The notes beneath the pieces are model-generated. The model searched no databases. It was not told the origin of the DNA and saw nothing but the letters and a program-made list of their open reading frames with translations. Below are positions 18,681-26,595 of a DNA stretch of 64,000 nucleotides, in pieces. Source of the DNA: Mangrovimonas xylaniphaga (GTDB lineage: Bacteria > Bacteroidota > Bacteroidia > Flavobacteriales > Flavobacteriaceae); assembly GCF_001280435.1 (NCBI RefSeq), contig NZ_LBIP01000013.1, forward strand, positions 558,001-622,000. The letters run 5' to 3'. The translations under genes were made by a program, and so were the position numbers. Positions within the stretch are counted from its first letter, which is position 1; each line of letters begins with the position of its first letter.

Positions 18681-20261
18681 TTATTTCATACTGATTCCTA
18701 AACGTCTACTTTTTTCTCCTGTTGGAAAAACAACCAGATAACCAGCATTGGATTGATCTATATTCTCAATTCGATACTTATAGGTTACCGATTCAAAATT
18801 CCACTTATTGATATTAGGCAAATAAAAAACAGTAGGTGATTTAGAATCTAAACTTTCATTCCATTCGCAAACAAATTCGCCTGTTTTAGAATTATAGTTA
18901 TTAGAAATTAGAGTCCCCGAAACCACATAAGGCTGTGGACGCACAAGCGCCTCTTTAAAATATAAAAGATCCTCAACACCTTGGCTATATGCCCAGTAGG
19001 TTTCGCTAAAAAAGTACTTATCAATATATCCCAGATTTGCTTCAGCCAGATTTTTCATCCCTGCTGAATTACCTGAAAGCGCCCCCCATTCCCCTATAAT
19101 AACAGGCACATTCATACGCCGACTACTTTTGTGAACATTTTCATAAATAACCTCTAACCGAGCATGGCTTGAATTTTCTAAATTTTCGGTATCCACTAAC
19201 AAATCGTAAACATGTGCCGCGTAAGCAATTAACGAATCTTTCTCATGACCTGCTAAATGCATGGGTTCCAGTGCCGTTTCAATTCCACTATTACAAAAGT
19301 AACTGTGGTTTATAAACAAGAGCTTCTCTTGGTCTATGGAGCGTATACTATCTGCTACTTTTTGGTAAAATGGCTGTAATGCTGTTTTTTCAAAGACACT
19401 GTTTAATTCGTACAACGCTCCAATTAAATCAGAAAAAAGTTCCTTGTCATTTAAATTCTTTAAAGCTTCGTATCGACCAGTGGTTGTCGACCATTGTGAA
19501 ATCAAACCCTCAATAGCAACGTATTCTCCCGTTTGCTCTTCCAATATGTTAGCATAGGCACCAAACAACACAGGCATAAACGATTGAGCTACCGAACCCG
19601 GAAATGGTTCATTCATTAAATCATATCCAATAACAGTATTATTCCCTTTATAGCGTTGAGCCAATACCTTCCATGCATTTACATAATAATCCTGTACTCC
19701 AATGCCATTCTTTACCGGTGTGTTTTTCCAAAAATTATCAAAGGCTGTTTGTACTGCAGGACTGATTAAATACGAATCGCTCCAGACTTCACCTTCATAG
19801 TGAGGTTGTCCGCCATCAAGAGTAGCCCACTTGGGTGCACCATCACTATATTTTACACTAAATAAATCCTGATGCATATCAAGATACACAAATAAACTTG
19901 CCGCTTCTGCCCATTTAATTTGCTGATCAATTTTCTTTAAATACACTTCATTGTATTTGCCTGGTTCAGTTTCCAAACCATCCCAAATAACTCCCAAACG
20001 TACCACATTAAATCCCCACTTTTTAAAGTTCTTGAAGGTGATGGAGTCTTCAGTGCCTATATAACCAACTTCAGGATTTTTATTAACCAGGTTCACCCCG
20101 TTTAATATCACTTTTCTACCTAACTGATCCACAAAGGAAGTGCCTGATATACTAATTTTGGTTGGCAATAAATTTTCTGAGGTTTCCGTAATGCCTTGAA
20201 CACAAGAAAGCATAAAGGCCACTAAAAGTGTAAAAATTATAAATGCTATTTTACTTCTCAT
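18681..20261 (-). CDS. GH5 glycosidase, endoglycoceramidase-like lipoprotein
   Basis: 526 residues. The signal peptide carries lipobox MLSC. The catalytic (beta/alpha)8 domain shows acid/base Glu218 in YDLMNEPFPG and nucleophile Glu391 in VIIGEWGA. The sequences YLDMHQDLFS, GAPKWATLDGG, AFDNFWKNT and YYVNAWKVLAQRY match microbial endoglycoceramidases far better than cellulases. A C-terminal beta-sandwich (last 80 residues) fits that family too. Endoglycoceramidase splits the bond between an oligosaccharide and ceramide in glycosphingolipids. Its ATG overlaps the stop of the EEP phosphodiesterase gene, so the two are expressed together. Surface anchoring suits action on extracellular lipids. 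Confidence 0.8.
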   Translation of the reverse strand: MRSKIAFIIFTLLVAFMLSCVQGITETSENLLPTKISISGTSFVDQLGRKVILNGVNLVNKNPEVGYIGTEDSITFKNFKKWGFNVVRLGVIWDGLETEPGKYNEVYLKKIDQQIKWAEAASLFVYLDMHQDLFSVKYSDGAPKWATLDGGQPHYEGEVWSDSYLISPAVQTAFDNFWKNTPVKNGIGVQDYYVNAWKVLAQRYKGNNTVIGYDLMNEPFPGSVAQSFMPVLFGAYANILEEQTGEYVAIEGLISQWSTTTGRYEALKNLNDKELFSDLIGALYELNSVFEKTALQPFYQKVADSIRSIDQEKLLFINHSYFCNSGIETALEPMHLAGHEKDSLIAYAAHVYDLLVDTENLENSSHARLEVIYENVHKSSRRMNVPVIIGEWGALSGNSAGMKNLAEANLGYIDKYFFSETYWAYSQGVEDLLYFKEALVRPQPYVVSGTLISNNYNSKTGEFVCEWNESLDSKSPTVFYLPNINKWNFESVTYKYRIENIDQSNAGYLVVFPTGEKSRRLGISMK

Positions 20262-21166
20262 TATTTTCTAAATTGAGCCATCACCGGATAGTGATCAGAT
20301 AGCAAATCATTATCCACTCCATTTAACGCCTGAGCGACAAGACTATTAATATACAATGCCCGTGAAACAAGCATATAATCTATTCGTTCACCACAACTAT
20401 CTACCTGGCTTTCTGTCTCAAAATATCTAGGTATTAATGCAGGCGTAGGAAAGCTGATTCTTTGCTCCAGAGCCTGTGAATACGGTAACAATACATCATA
20501 TAAGTTCATTGACAAAAACCCGGAAATCACAGAATAATCCAACTGGCCATTATCTAAATTTCCGTTAAGTCCGGTTTTCTTATTATCTTCCTTTTCCATG
20601 CGTTTTATAAGTTCTCCATTAAGATCATAAAGATGTTGATCGAACGGTGAATTGGAATTAAAATCACCGAGCACTATAAGTTTGTCTGTCGTCTTTAAAA
20701 TGTCTTCAATTTTACGAAACAACACCTTCATTTCATTTCTCCGCTTAGCGATGTTTTCCGGATTTAAATGCACTATTATATAATCGACATCCTGAATTTT
20801 ACAATGCAAAGCACCATGATGTAAATCTTTAAGTATTCTTTCTTTAAGCTCTATTGGATATTTAGAAGTAATCCCAACAGAATACCCTGTATTCTTTAAA
20901 AGCAATGTATAATTATGCCCCCATTGTTTGGCTTCCTCCTGTAACCTTTGGTCGGTATAGGAACACAACTCCTGAAGCGCTGCTACATCAACATCCTGTT
21001 GCTTCATCCAGGTCTGGAAATTTTTCAAACGCATCGTATCCTTACCGAAATCAAATCCGTTCCAAATGTTATAAGTAAGTACTTTAAATGTATCTGCTTC
21101 CTGTGAATAGATATTCACAAAAAACAAACCTGTAATGATGTATAATATATATTTCATTTTTATCAT
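20261..21166 (-). CDS. EEP-superfamily phosphodiesterase (endonuclease/exonuclease/phosphatase fold), secreted
   Basis: 301 residues with a signal peptide ending near NIYSQ. Catalytic motifs of the EEP fold are intact: LTYNIWNG (Asn), LQELC (Glu), VHLNPE (His), VLGDFNSNSPFD (Asp/Asn) and SDHYPVMAQF (Asp-His). Families with this fold include neutral sphingomyelinases, inositol phosphatases and nucleases; the motif set alone does not separate these. Tight coupling to an endoglycoceramidase-like gene favours a sphingolipid headgroup phosphodiesterase (sphingomyelinase-like) over a nuclease, but that is inference. It lies downstream of the terminator that closes the SusC/SusD unit. Confidence 0.75.
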   Translation of the reverse strand: MIKMKYILYIITGLFFVNIYSQEADTFKVLTYNIWNGFDFGKDTMRLKNFQTWMKQQDVDVAALQELCSYTDQRLQEEAKQWGHNYTLLLKNTGYSVGITSKYPIELKERILKDLHHGALHCKIQDVDYIIVHLNPENIAKRRNEMKVLFRKIEDILKTTDKLIVLGDFNSNSPFDQHLYDLNGELIKRMEKEDNKKTGLNGNLDNGQLDYSVISGFLSMNLYDVLLPYSQALEQRISFPTPALIPRYFETESQVDSCGERIDYMLVSRALYINSLVAQALNGVDNDLLSDHYPVMAQFRK

Positions 21167-21210
21167 ATTTTCAATATTAATAGAACTAGAAATCGTTGAG
21201 GCTAAACTTC

Positions 21211-21244
21211 AAAAAAACCGGTACCACGACATGTAATACCGGTT
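21211..21244 (-). terminator. Terminator closing the SusC/SusD unit
   Basis: AACCGGTA (21216-21223) and TACCGGTT (21237-21244) form a perfect 8-bp stem followed on the minus strand by seven T residues. It ends transcription after the second AP-superfamily gene, so the EEP-GH5 pair probably has its own promoter or relies on readthrough. Confidence 0.85.
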
Positions 21245-21276
21245 AAAACAATTCAACAATTACATAAAAAAATCAA

Positions 21277-22374
21277 CTAACTCTTTAGCTGTAATTTTAA
21301 AGCTTTTCCTTCCATACCGTCTCCCAACTCTGTCTTGTTTAAAATCTCCAACACGGTTGGAGCAATTTGGTTAGTGAACAAACGCTCTTCCGAAGATACT
21401 TCTCCCAAAGCTTCTACTCCCTGACCAAAAACAATCATCCAAACTTGATCGGCACCGTTTATTTTTCTACCGTGATTTCTCCAATCGTCAACAGGCTTCT
21501 CACCACGACCATGATCTGTAGAAATAATAAATACGGTATTGTCTTTATAAAAGTCATCTTGCTGGGTAAAATCATATAATTTCTTGATCAATCCATCGGT
21601 ATTTCTAGCAGCCTTTAAATAGGAATCATATTCCCCATCATGGGCAAAATCATCGGTTTCCCCAAAAGCCACATACACCACTTCTGGATGCTCCCGCTTC
21701 ATATACTCAACAGCATAACCTGCCGTAAAGGCATCCAACCTTACCGAATCCCATGGCGATGGCACCTCTGGCTGAAGTTCATTCAAAAACAATTCTTTTT
21801 GCGATAAACTATCGCCTTTTGCAGTTTTAAAACCGGCATTTACAGGAATTCCAGAACGCTCTTCATTAATGATATAAGGAAATACATCCCAACTGCCAAA
21901 CGCAGCTATTTTCCCGTTATAGGCAGACGTATTTTGAAGTCTTTCCAAGAAGGTCACATTTGGATTGTTTATTTTCTCGTTACTTGTGATATGCTCGTCA
22001 TCGGCCTTTCCTGTTAAGATTTCATTATAGCCCGGATACGAAAACCACATGTTATTGGTTAAGTTCACATAACTCCCTAAGTTTCTATTGCCATGGATTT
22101 GTCCCATTTTAGCAACTTGCCCCCAAACAAAAGGCATCAAGGTTGCTCTTCTTTCATTAGGATTTTCTCGCCAAAATTCAGTTTTTAATCTTTTGGGATT
22201 ATCTACATATTTTTTGTTTTCCACCAATTTGACATCAGCACCAGAAAACAACTCCTGCCAACGCAATCCGTCCATAGTAATCACAACAACCTTTGGAGTG
22301 TCTGTTTTTGTTTGGGCTTTTACAGTGCTCATTGACAGTAGCAATACCCCTACTGATAATAGTATTCTTTTCAT
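21277..22374 (-). CDS. AP-superfamily phosphatase/phosphodiesterase, secreted
   Basis: About 365 residues. I use the ATG at 22374; a GTG at 22377 is the longer option. A signal peptide ends near VKAQ. ITMDGLRWQELFSG, the nucleophile region WFSYPGYNEILTG, GETDDFAHDGEYD and STDHGRG give the metal-binding Asp/His set of the alkaline phosphatase superfamily (type I phosphodiesterase/sulfatase-like fold, PF01663). It is a different branch from the PhoA gene at 17185. The mix of phosphoesterase families in the same operon suggests one substrate with several phosphate or phosphonate ester bonds. Confidence 0.78.
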   Translation of the reverse strand: MKRILLSVGVLLLSMSTVKAQTKTDTPKVVVITMDGLRWQELFSGADVKLVENKKYVDNPKRLKTEFWRENPNERRATLMPFVWGQVAKMGQIHGNRNLGSYVNLTNNMWFSYPGYNEILTGKADDEHITSNEKINNPNVTFLERLQNTSAYNGKIAAFGSWDVFPYIINEERSGIPVNAGFKTAKGDSLSQKELFLNELQPEVPSPWDSVRLDAFTAGYAVEYMKREHPEVVYVAFGETDDFAHDGEYDSYLKAARNTDGLIKKLYDFTQQDDFYKDNTVFIISTDHGRGEKPVDDWRNHGRKINGADQVWMIVFGQGVEALGEVSSEERLFTNQIAPTVLEILNKTELGDGMEGKALKLQLKS

Positions 22375-22385
22375 CACTTTAATAT

Positions 22386-23975
22386 TTATTGTTTTGTTTC
22401 AAATGATAATACTTGGGACCATTCACTCCAGTTCAGGTTTTGGTCCCTGTACCTTACCCTCCAATAATAGGTCGTGTTAGGTTTTAGCCTATTGGTTTTC
22501 TCATCGGTTAAATCATCCCCCTTCTGGCGGTCTTCCAAATAGTACCAATTCTCAAACTGCTTCCAACTATCAAAAACAGGCTTTTCAAAACTTTGATCTT
22601 CCGACACCTGCCAATGGGAAGCCGCGTGAAACGCATCCTTAAAATCACTTTCAAAAGGACCTGCTTTCAGCATAACCCCTTCAATAGATTCCTGTGCATT
22701 GGGTGAAATCGCCACCGGAGCTTTTGGCTTTCTTTCCTTTTTCCAAACGGTAATACTATCCGTTAGCTCATTATCCTTTGTTCCAACAATATTGTTTCCA
22801 CGACTGATTCTCTTTATGGTGAATTTTGGGTTGTGATGATCCCCATCTACTTCTACCATGACAAACCCATATTCATCCTGGGTTACAGTGAATTCATTGT
22901 AATCGCGACCTTCGTACTCTCCCCAGTTATCAATAGCGCCCCCAGCCGAAGCAACATTGATCCACAAATGCTTGTGCTCTTTGGATTGTCCTCTGGAATA
23001 TCCGTGTGTGTGCCCAAAAAAATGAATACTAGGCTTTCCTGTTTTCGTTGAAAAATCCTCCAGCATTTTCACCACTTTTCCACTAAAATCCGTTTCCCCA
23101 GGAATCCACAATTCGGATTTATGAGGATGGTGCATTTGAGCAAAAACAAAATCGATATCTTCATTGTTTGCTGTGTCTTCCAACAGTTGTCTCAACCACT
23201 CGTATTGGTGTTTGCTATCTCTGTAACCATCGTTGGAATTTAAACCGATAACACGTGTATTTCCATAGTCTTTATACCACCAATGCTCAGCATAGGCAGG
23301 TGTTCCATTTTCCGGAAGGCTGAAATATTTAAAGTAGAACACCGAGTTGTTTTCATGGTTTCCTATAGCAGGATACACAGGCACTTCGGAAAACAACTTT
23401 TCTCCCGGTTTGAAGAAATCGTTTTGCCATTGGCCATATTTCGTACCGTCCTGCACCAAATCACCCGGGATTAAAACCATTGCCAAATTTTCTGGCAATT
23501 CACCTTCAAAAGCCTTATCCAGATATTGTAAAATACCATCGTTAACCACTTCCAAAAACTTATCGGGATGATTGTGATCCTTTTGCATATCGCTCATAGC
23601 CACAATATTGAAAGACTCTTGATCTGAGGCAAAAGGAGGCGTTTTAAACTGATAAATATCCGAGACCAATTTCCCCGTTCTCACACGGTAATAATACTCG
23701 GTAAAACGTTTCAAGCCTTCCAATTTCACGGTATGTAATCTTGACTTTCCGAAGTCTACATTTTCAGCAGTACCTATTGATTTCTTGCCCAGTTTAGGTG
23801 TTGGCCCGTATTCTACAATACTTTCTTCACCTTGACTGGTTTCCCACATAATCTTGATTGAACTTGGTTCTGCATCCTGAAGGTAGGGTTTCACTAAAAA
23901 CTCCATCTTTTCGCTTTGTGAGAAAACTGAATGTAAACTTATAAATGCGATTACCGCTAATCCTATTTTTTTCAT
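22386..23975 (-). CDS. Purple-acid-phosphatase-like metallophosphoesterase with fibronectin-type domain
   Basis: About 529 residues. I choose the ATG at 23975 (MKKIGLAVIAFISLHSVFSQ), one base past the upstream stop; a start at 23990 would overlap that gene. An N-terminal beta-sandwich (PYLQDAEPSSIKIMWETSQGEES...VEYG) is typical of purple acid phosphatases. The metallophosphoesterase motifs follow: SDMQKDH, IPGDLVQDG, GNHEN, MHHPHKS and FFGHTHGYSRG. A C-terminal fibronectin-like domain (NTTYYWRVRYRDQN) closes the protein. It probably removes phosphate from organic esters at the cell surface or in the periplasm. Confidence 0.85.
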   Translation of the reverse strand: MKKIGLAVIAFISLHSVFSQSEKMEFLVKPYLQDAEPSSIKIMWETSQGEESIVEYGPTPKLGKKSIGTAENVDFGKSRLHTVKLEGLKRFTEYYYRVRTGKLVSDIYQFKTPPFASDQESFNIVAMSDMQKDHNHPDKFLEVVNDGILQYLDKAFEGELPENLAMVLIPGDLVQDGTKYGQWQNDFFKPGEKLFSEVPVYPAIGNHENNSVFYFKYFSLPENGTPAYAEHWWYKDYGNTRVIGLNSNDGYRDSKHQYEWLRQLLEDTANNEDIDFVFAQMHHPHKSELWIPGETDFSGKVVKMLEDFSTKTGKPSIHFFGHTHGYSRGQSKEHKHLWINVASAGGAIDNWGEYEGRDYNEFTVTQDEYGFVMVEVDGDHHNPKFTIKRISRGNNIVGTKDNELTDSITVWKKERKPKAPVAISPNAQESIEGVMLKAGPFESDFKDAFHAASHWQVSEDQSFEKPVFDSWKQFENWYYLEDRQKGDDLTDEKTNRLKPNTTYYWRVRYRDQNLNWSEWSQVLSFETKQ

Positions 23976-23976
23976 G

Positions 23977-25338
23977 TTATTGATTTCCATTTACAATGGT
24001 TAAACTTGTATCTAATATGTGCAATGCTTTATCCAAATCTTCTCGTGAAATGGTCAAAGCGGGCGACAACTGCAAGACGTTACCCGAGGACACTTTAAAA
24101 CTCAGTCCTTGTTTTAAACATTCGTACATGACTTGCTCAGCTTCTTCAACAGCTTTTTCTTTGGTGATTCTATCTTTTACCAACTCAATTCCCCAAAGCA
24201 TTCCCAAGCCTCTCACATCACCAATGATATCATGTTTCTTTTTGAGTGATGACAAAGCAGTTTCTAAATATGTTTCGTCTTGATGAACTTTTTCCAAAAG
24301 GCCTCCATTTTGTAAAAGCTCAATAGTGGTCAGACCTGCTACAGAGCCCAAAGGACTTTTTTCATGAGTATAATGACCTAGGGAAATATCTCCAAAGACA
24401 TTGTAATCGTCTCTAGTGATAATGGCCGCCTGAGGGACAATGCCTCCACCCAATCCTTTGCCAATACAAAGAATATCTGGCTCAATGCCATAATGCTCGA
24501 AGGCAAACATCTTCCCTGTTCTACCTAAGGCAATTGGGATTTCATCCAAGACCAGCAGTACGCCATAGGTATCGCAAAGTTTTCGGGCTTCTTGCCAAAA
24601 ATGCTTTGATGGGATTTGCACATCGGTATTTCTGATGGTTTCGGCAATAAACACTCCTATGTCATTCTCTTTTGAAAACACATATTCCAAATACTCCAAG
24701 CATTTGTCTTCGTTGTTTTCAAAAATACCCCGATAGGTCACTGGTGGGGGAATACGTTCCACACCCGGCATTAAAGGCCCCATATATTCTCTAAAAACCG
24801 ATTCCCCCCCTACACTAATGGCATCCAAGGAAGCACCATGGAAGGAATCCCAAAACGAGACCACTTTAAACTTTTTAGTTATGGCGCGTCCCAACTTTAA
24901 AGCAATCCCAACAGCAGAACTTCCATTAGGGGTTAAGAGTACCCTGTTTAAATTGGAAGGTGTCAAGGAGGCTAACTTTTCAGCGAAATTGATGGCGGGC
25001 TCGTTGGTAAATCGTCTAGGTGAAAATGACAGTGTTTGCAGTTGTTTGATCAAATTTTCAACTAGTTTAGGATTTCCATATCCTATTTGATGTACATTAT
25101 TACCGTGAAAATCCAAATAGGTTTTCCCTGAAATATTTTCAAATGAAGGTCCTTCGCAGGCTTGTAAAACATCTAAACATGGCGTAGACATAGACTGATG
25201 CAAAAAATAACGCGCGTCCTTTTCCAACAACTCAGCCGTACTTTCATCCACTTCTGTTTTCAACCAAGATTCTCGAGCGGGAGTCATGTTGATATCCCCC
25301 TCGGTTCTTTTGTTCAGGGAAGTACTATCTTGATTCAT
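23977..25338 (-). CDS. Class III PLP-dependent enzyme, candidate (R)-1-hydroxy-2-aminoethylphosphonate ammonia-lyase (PbfA-like)
   Basis: About 453 residues, fold-type I class III aminotransferase family. The PLP-binding Lys is in CIGKGLGGG (near residue 294), the cofactor Asp is in VLDEIPIALGRTGK, and GSSAVGIALKLGR and WDSFHGASLDAIS line the PLP phosphate site. The N-terminal stretch YFLHQSMSTPCLDVL and the block FHGNNVHQIGYG resemble, as I remember them, PbfA-type ammonia-lyases that turn hydroxy-aminoethylphosphonate into phosphonoacetaldehyde. A general omega-aminotransferase is the alternative. No signal peptide, so it is cytoplasmic, unlike its exported operon neighbours. Its start (25338) overlaps the upstream gene by 14 bases; a TTG at 25347 is the longer option. 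Confidence 0.7.
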   Translation of the reverse strand: MNQDSTSLNKRTEGDINMTPARESWLKTEVDESTAELLEKDARYFLHQSMSTPCLDVLQACEGPSFENISGKTYLDFHGNNVHQIGYGNPKLVENLIKQLQTLSFSPRRFTNEPAINFAEKLASLTPSNLNRVLLTPNGSSAVGIALKLGRAITKKFKVVSFWDSFHGASLDAISVGGESVFREYMGPLMPGVERIPPPVTYRGIFENNEDKCLEYLEYVFSKENDIGVFIAETIRNTDVQIPSKHFWQEARKLCDTYGVLLVLDEIPIALGRTGKMFAFEHYGIEPDILCIGKGLGGGIVPQAAIITRDDYNVFGDISLGHYTHEKSPLGSVAGLTTIELLQNGGLLEKVHQDETYLETALSSLKKKHDIIGDVRGLGMLWGIELVKDRITKEKAVEEAEQVMYECLKQGLSFKVSSGNVLQLSPALTISREDLDKALHILDTSLTIVNGNQ

Positions 25339-26593
25339 ATGGTCCAAATTGTTTTAGCAACTCACGTGTTTGGGTAGTATCATTCAACACAAAAACTTTG
25401 TAAGCATCTCCACCCTTTTCCACTCGCACTACCACATGTCCGTTTTGACTTTTGTATTGATCCAGCTTTCCTCCAATAACATCTCTATTGGCCTGGAGCA
25501 TAGTGGTAGAAAACACATCTCTTTCACCAGGATATATTTTTTCGGATAAAATTCTTCGCAATACATCATCCCCTGGATGATCAGAGGACCAATTTTGCTG
25601 CACCCAAACTCTTGGGCGAATCGTTCTTACATAATAGGCATTTTGCGAATCCCTGTTCCCGTGATGGTTCAAGGCAGCTACATCTACAGCTCCAACCACC
25701 GGTGCAATATTAGATTCCAAACTATTGAAATTCGTACCACCCAATTCATCAATTCCATTCACATCGCCTCCTGTGAAATAATCGAATTTTCCATAGGTAA
25801 TTTTAATACAGGTACTTAACGGATTTTCACCTGGATAGTCGCCTTCCTTGAATAAATCAAAAGTAAAATTCTTCTCTCCCGTCCAGATTTGACCATTTAC
25901 GGCCACATTCTGGATATGAAATTCAGGATAATTCTCAGGTGCATATAACAATTGAATTTGATACTTCTCTCCGGCCTTTAGCGTTTCGTGAACCAATCCG
26001 TTGGTTTTATTCTGAAAATCTATAAACTTCCAGTATTCCCTTAAGGTAGCCATCATTTTATAGGAATCATTGATGAAACGCTCCTGCGACTGCACCTTTT
26101 TATCTTTTAGATTGATAGGAAACTCACTCCCTCGATCAATGAGTGTTTTTATGGGCATCAAGGTTCCCACTTCCATAATCCCCGTAAGCTGATAGCCCCC
26201 AGGAGCCAGTGTTCTCACTGAATCGGCTTCCCCAAAATGGTCATCGTGATAATGAGTAATCAGGGCATAGTCCAAATTCACGGGTTTGCTTTTAGGAGCA
26301 AACTGACGGATATAATCTACAATCCATTCCGGTGCCGATTTGGTATTATTAGGTTTCAGCACTTCATTCCTTGCAGACAAGGTCCTTGGATGGGTTTCGG
26401 AAGTATCCCCAGCATCGATCAGTAAGGTGGTACCATCGGGCATTATGACGAAGCAAGCATCACCACGCCCTGTGTTAATGTGGTGAATTTCCATTACTCC
26501 TTCTTCCCAAGAAGGAAATTCTTCCTGGGAGAAAAGAAGTAAACTAGACAAAAAACCACACAATAAAAGCTTGTATTTCTTCTTAAAAATCAT
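25325..26593 (-). CDS. Secreted metallo-beta-lactamase-fold hydrolase
   Basis: About 422 residues. The ATG at 26593 (MIFKKKYKLLLCGFLSSLLLFSQ) gives a proper signal peptide and a two-base gap to the upstream gene; the longer frame would overlap it by 70 bases. The metal-binding motif THYHDDHFGE has His114, His116, Asp118 and His119; INTGRGDACFVIMPDGTTLLIDAGD before it is the usual ComEC-like MBL opening, and LNHHGN gives a later His. Exported MBL hydrolases include phosphorylcholine esterases, and the phosphonate pathway has the MBL phosphodiesterase PhnP, so a headgroup diesterase role is possible but not shown. Confidence 0.8.
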   Translation of the reverse strand: MIFKKKYKLLLCGFLSSLLLFSQEEFPSWEEGVMEIHHINTGRGDACFVIMPDGTTLLIDAGDTSETHPRTLSARNEVLKPNNTKSAPEWIVDYIRQFAPKSKPVNLDYALITHYHDDHFGEADSVRTLAPGGYQLTGIMEVGTLMPIKTLIDRGSEFPINLKDKKVQSQERFINDSYKMMATLREYWKFIDFQNKTNGLVHETLKAGEKYQIQLLYAPENYPEFHIQNVAVNGQIWTGEKNFTFDLFKEGDYPGENPLSTCIKITYGKFDYFTGGDVNGIDELGGTNFNSLESNIAPVVGAVDVAALNHHGNRDSQNAYYVRTIRPRVWVQQNWSSDHPGDDVLRRILSEKIYPGERDVFSTTMLQANRDVIGGKLDQYKSQNGHVVVRVEKGGDAYKVFVLNDTTQTRELLKQFGPYESR

Positions 26594-26595
26594 GT

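Noticed and set aside
23977-25338. Reading this gene as PhnW (2-aminoethylphosphonate transaminase)
   Set aside because: PhnW belongs to the class V aminotransferase group; this protein has class III motifs.
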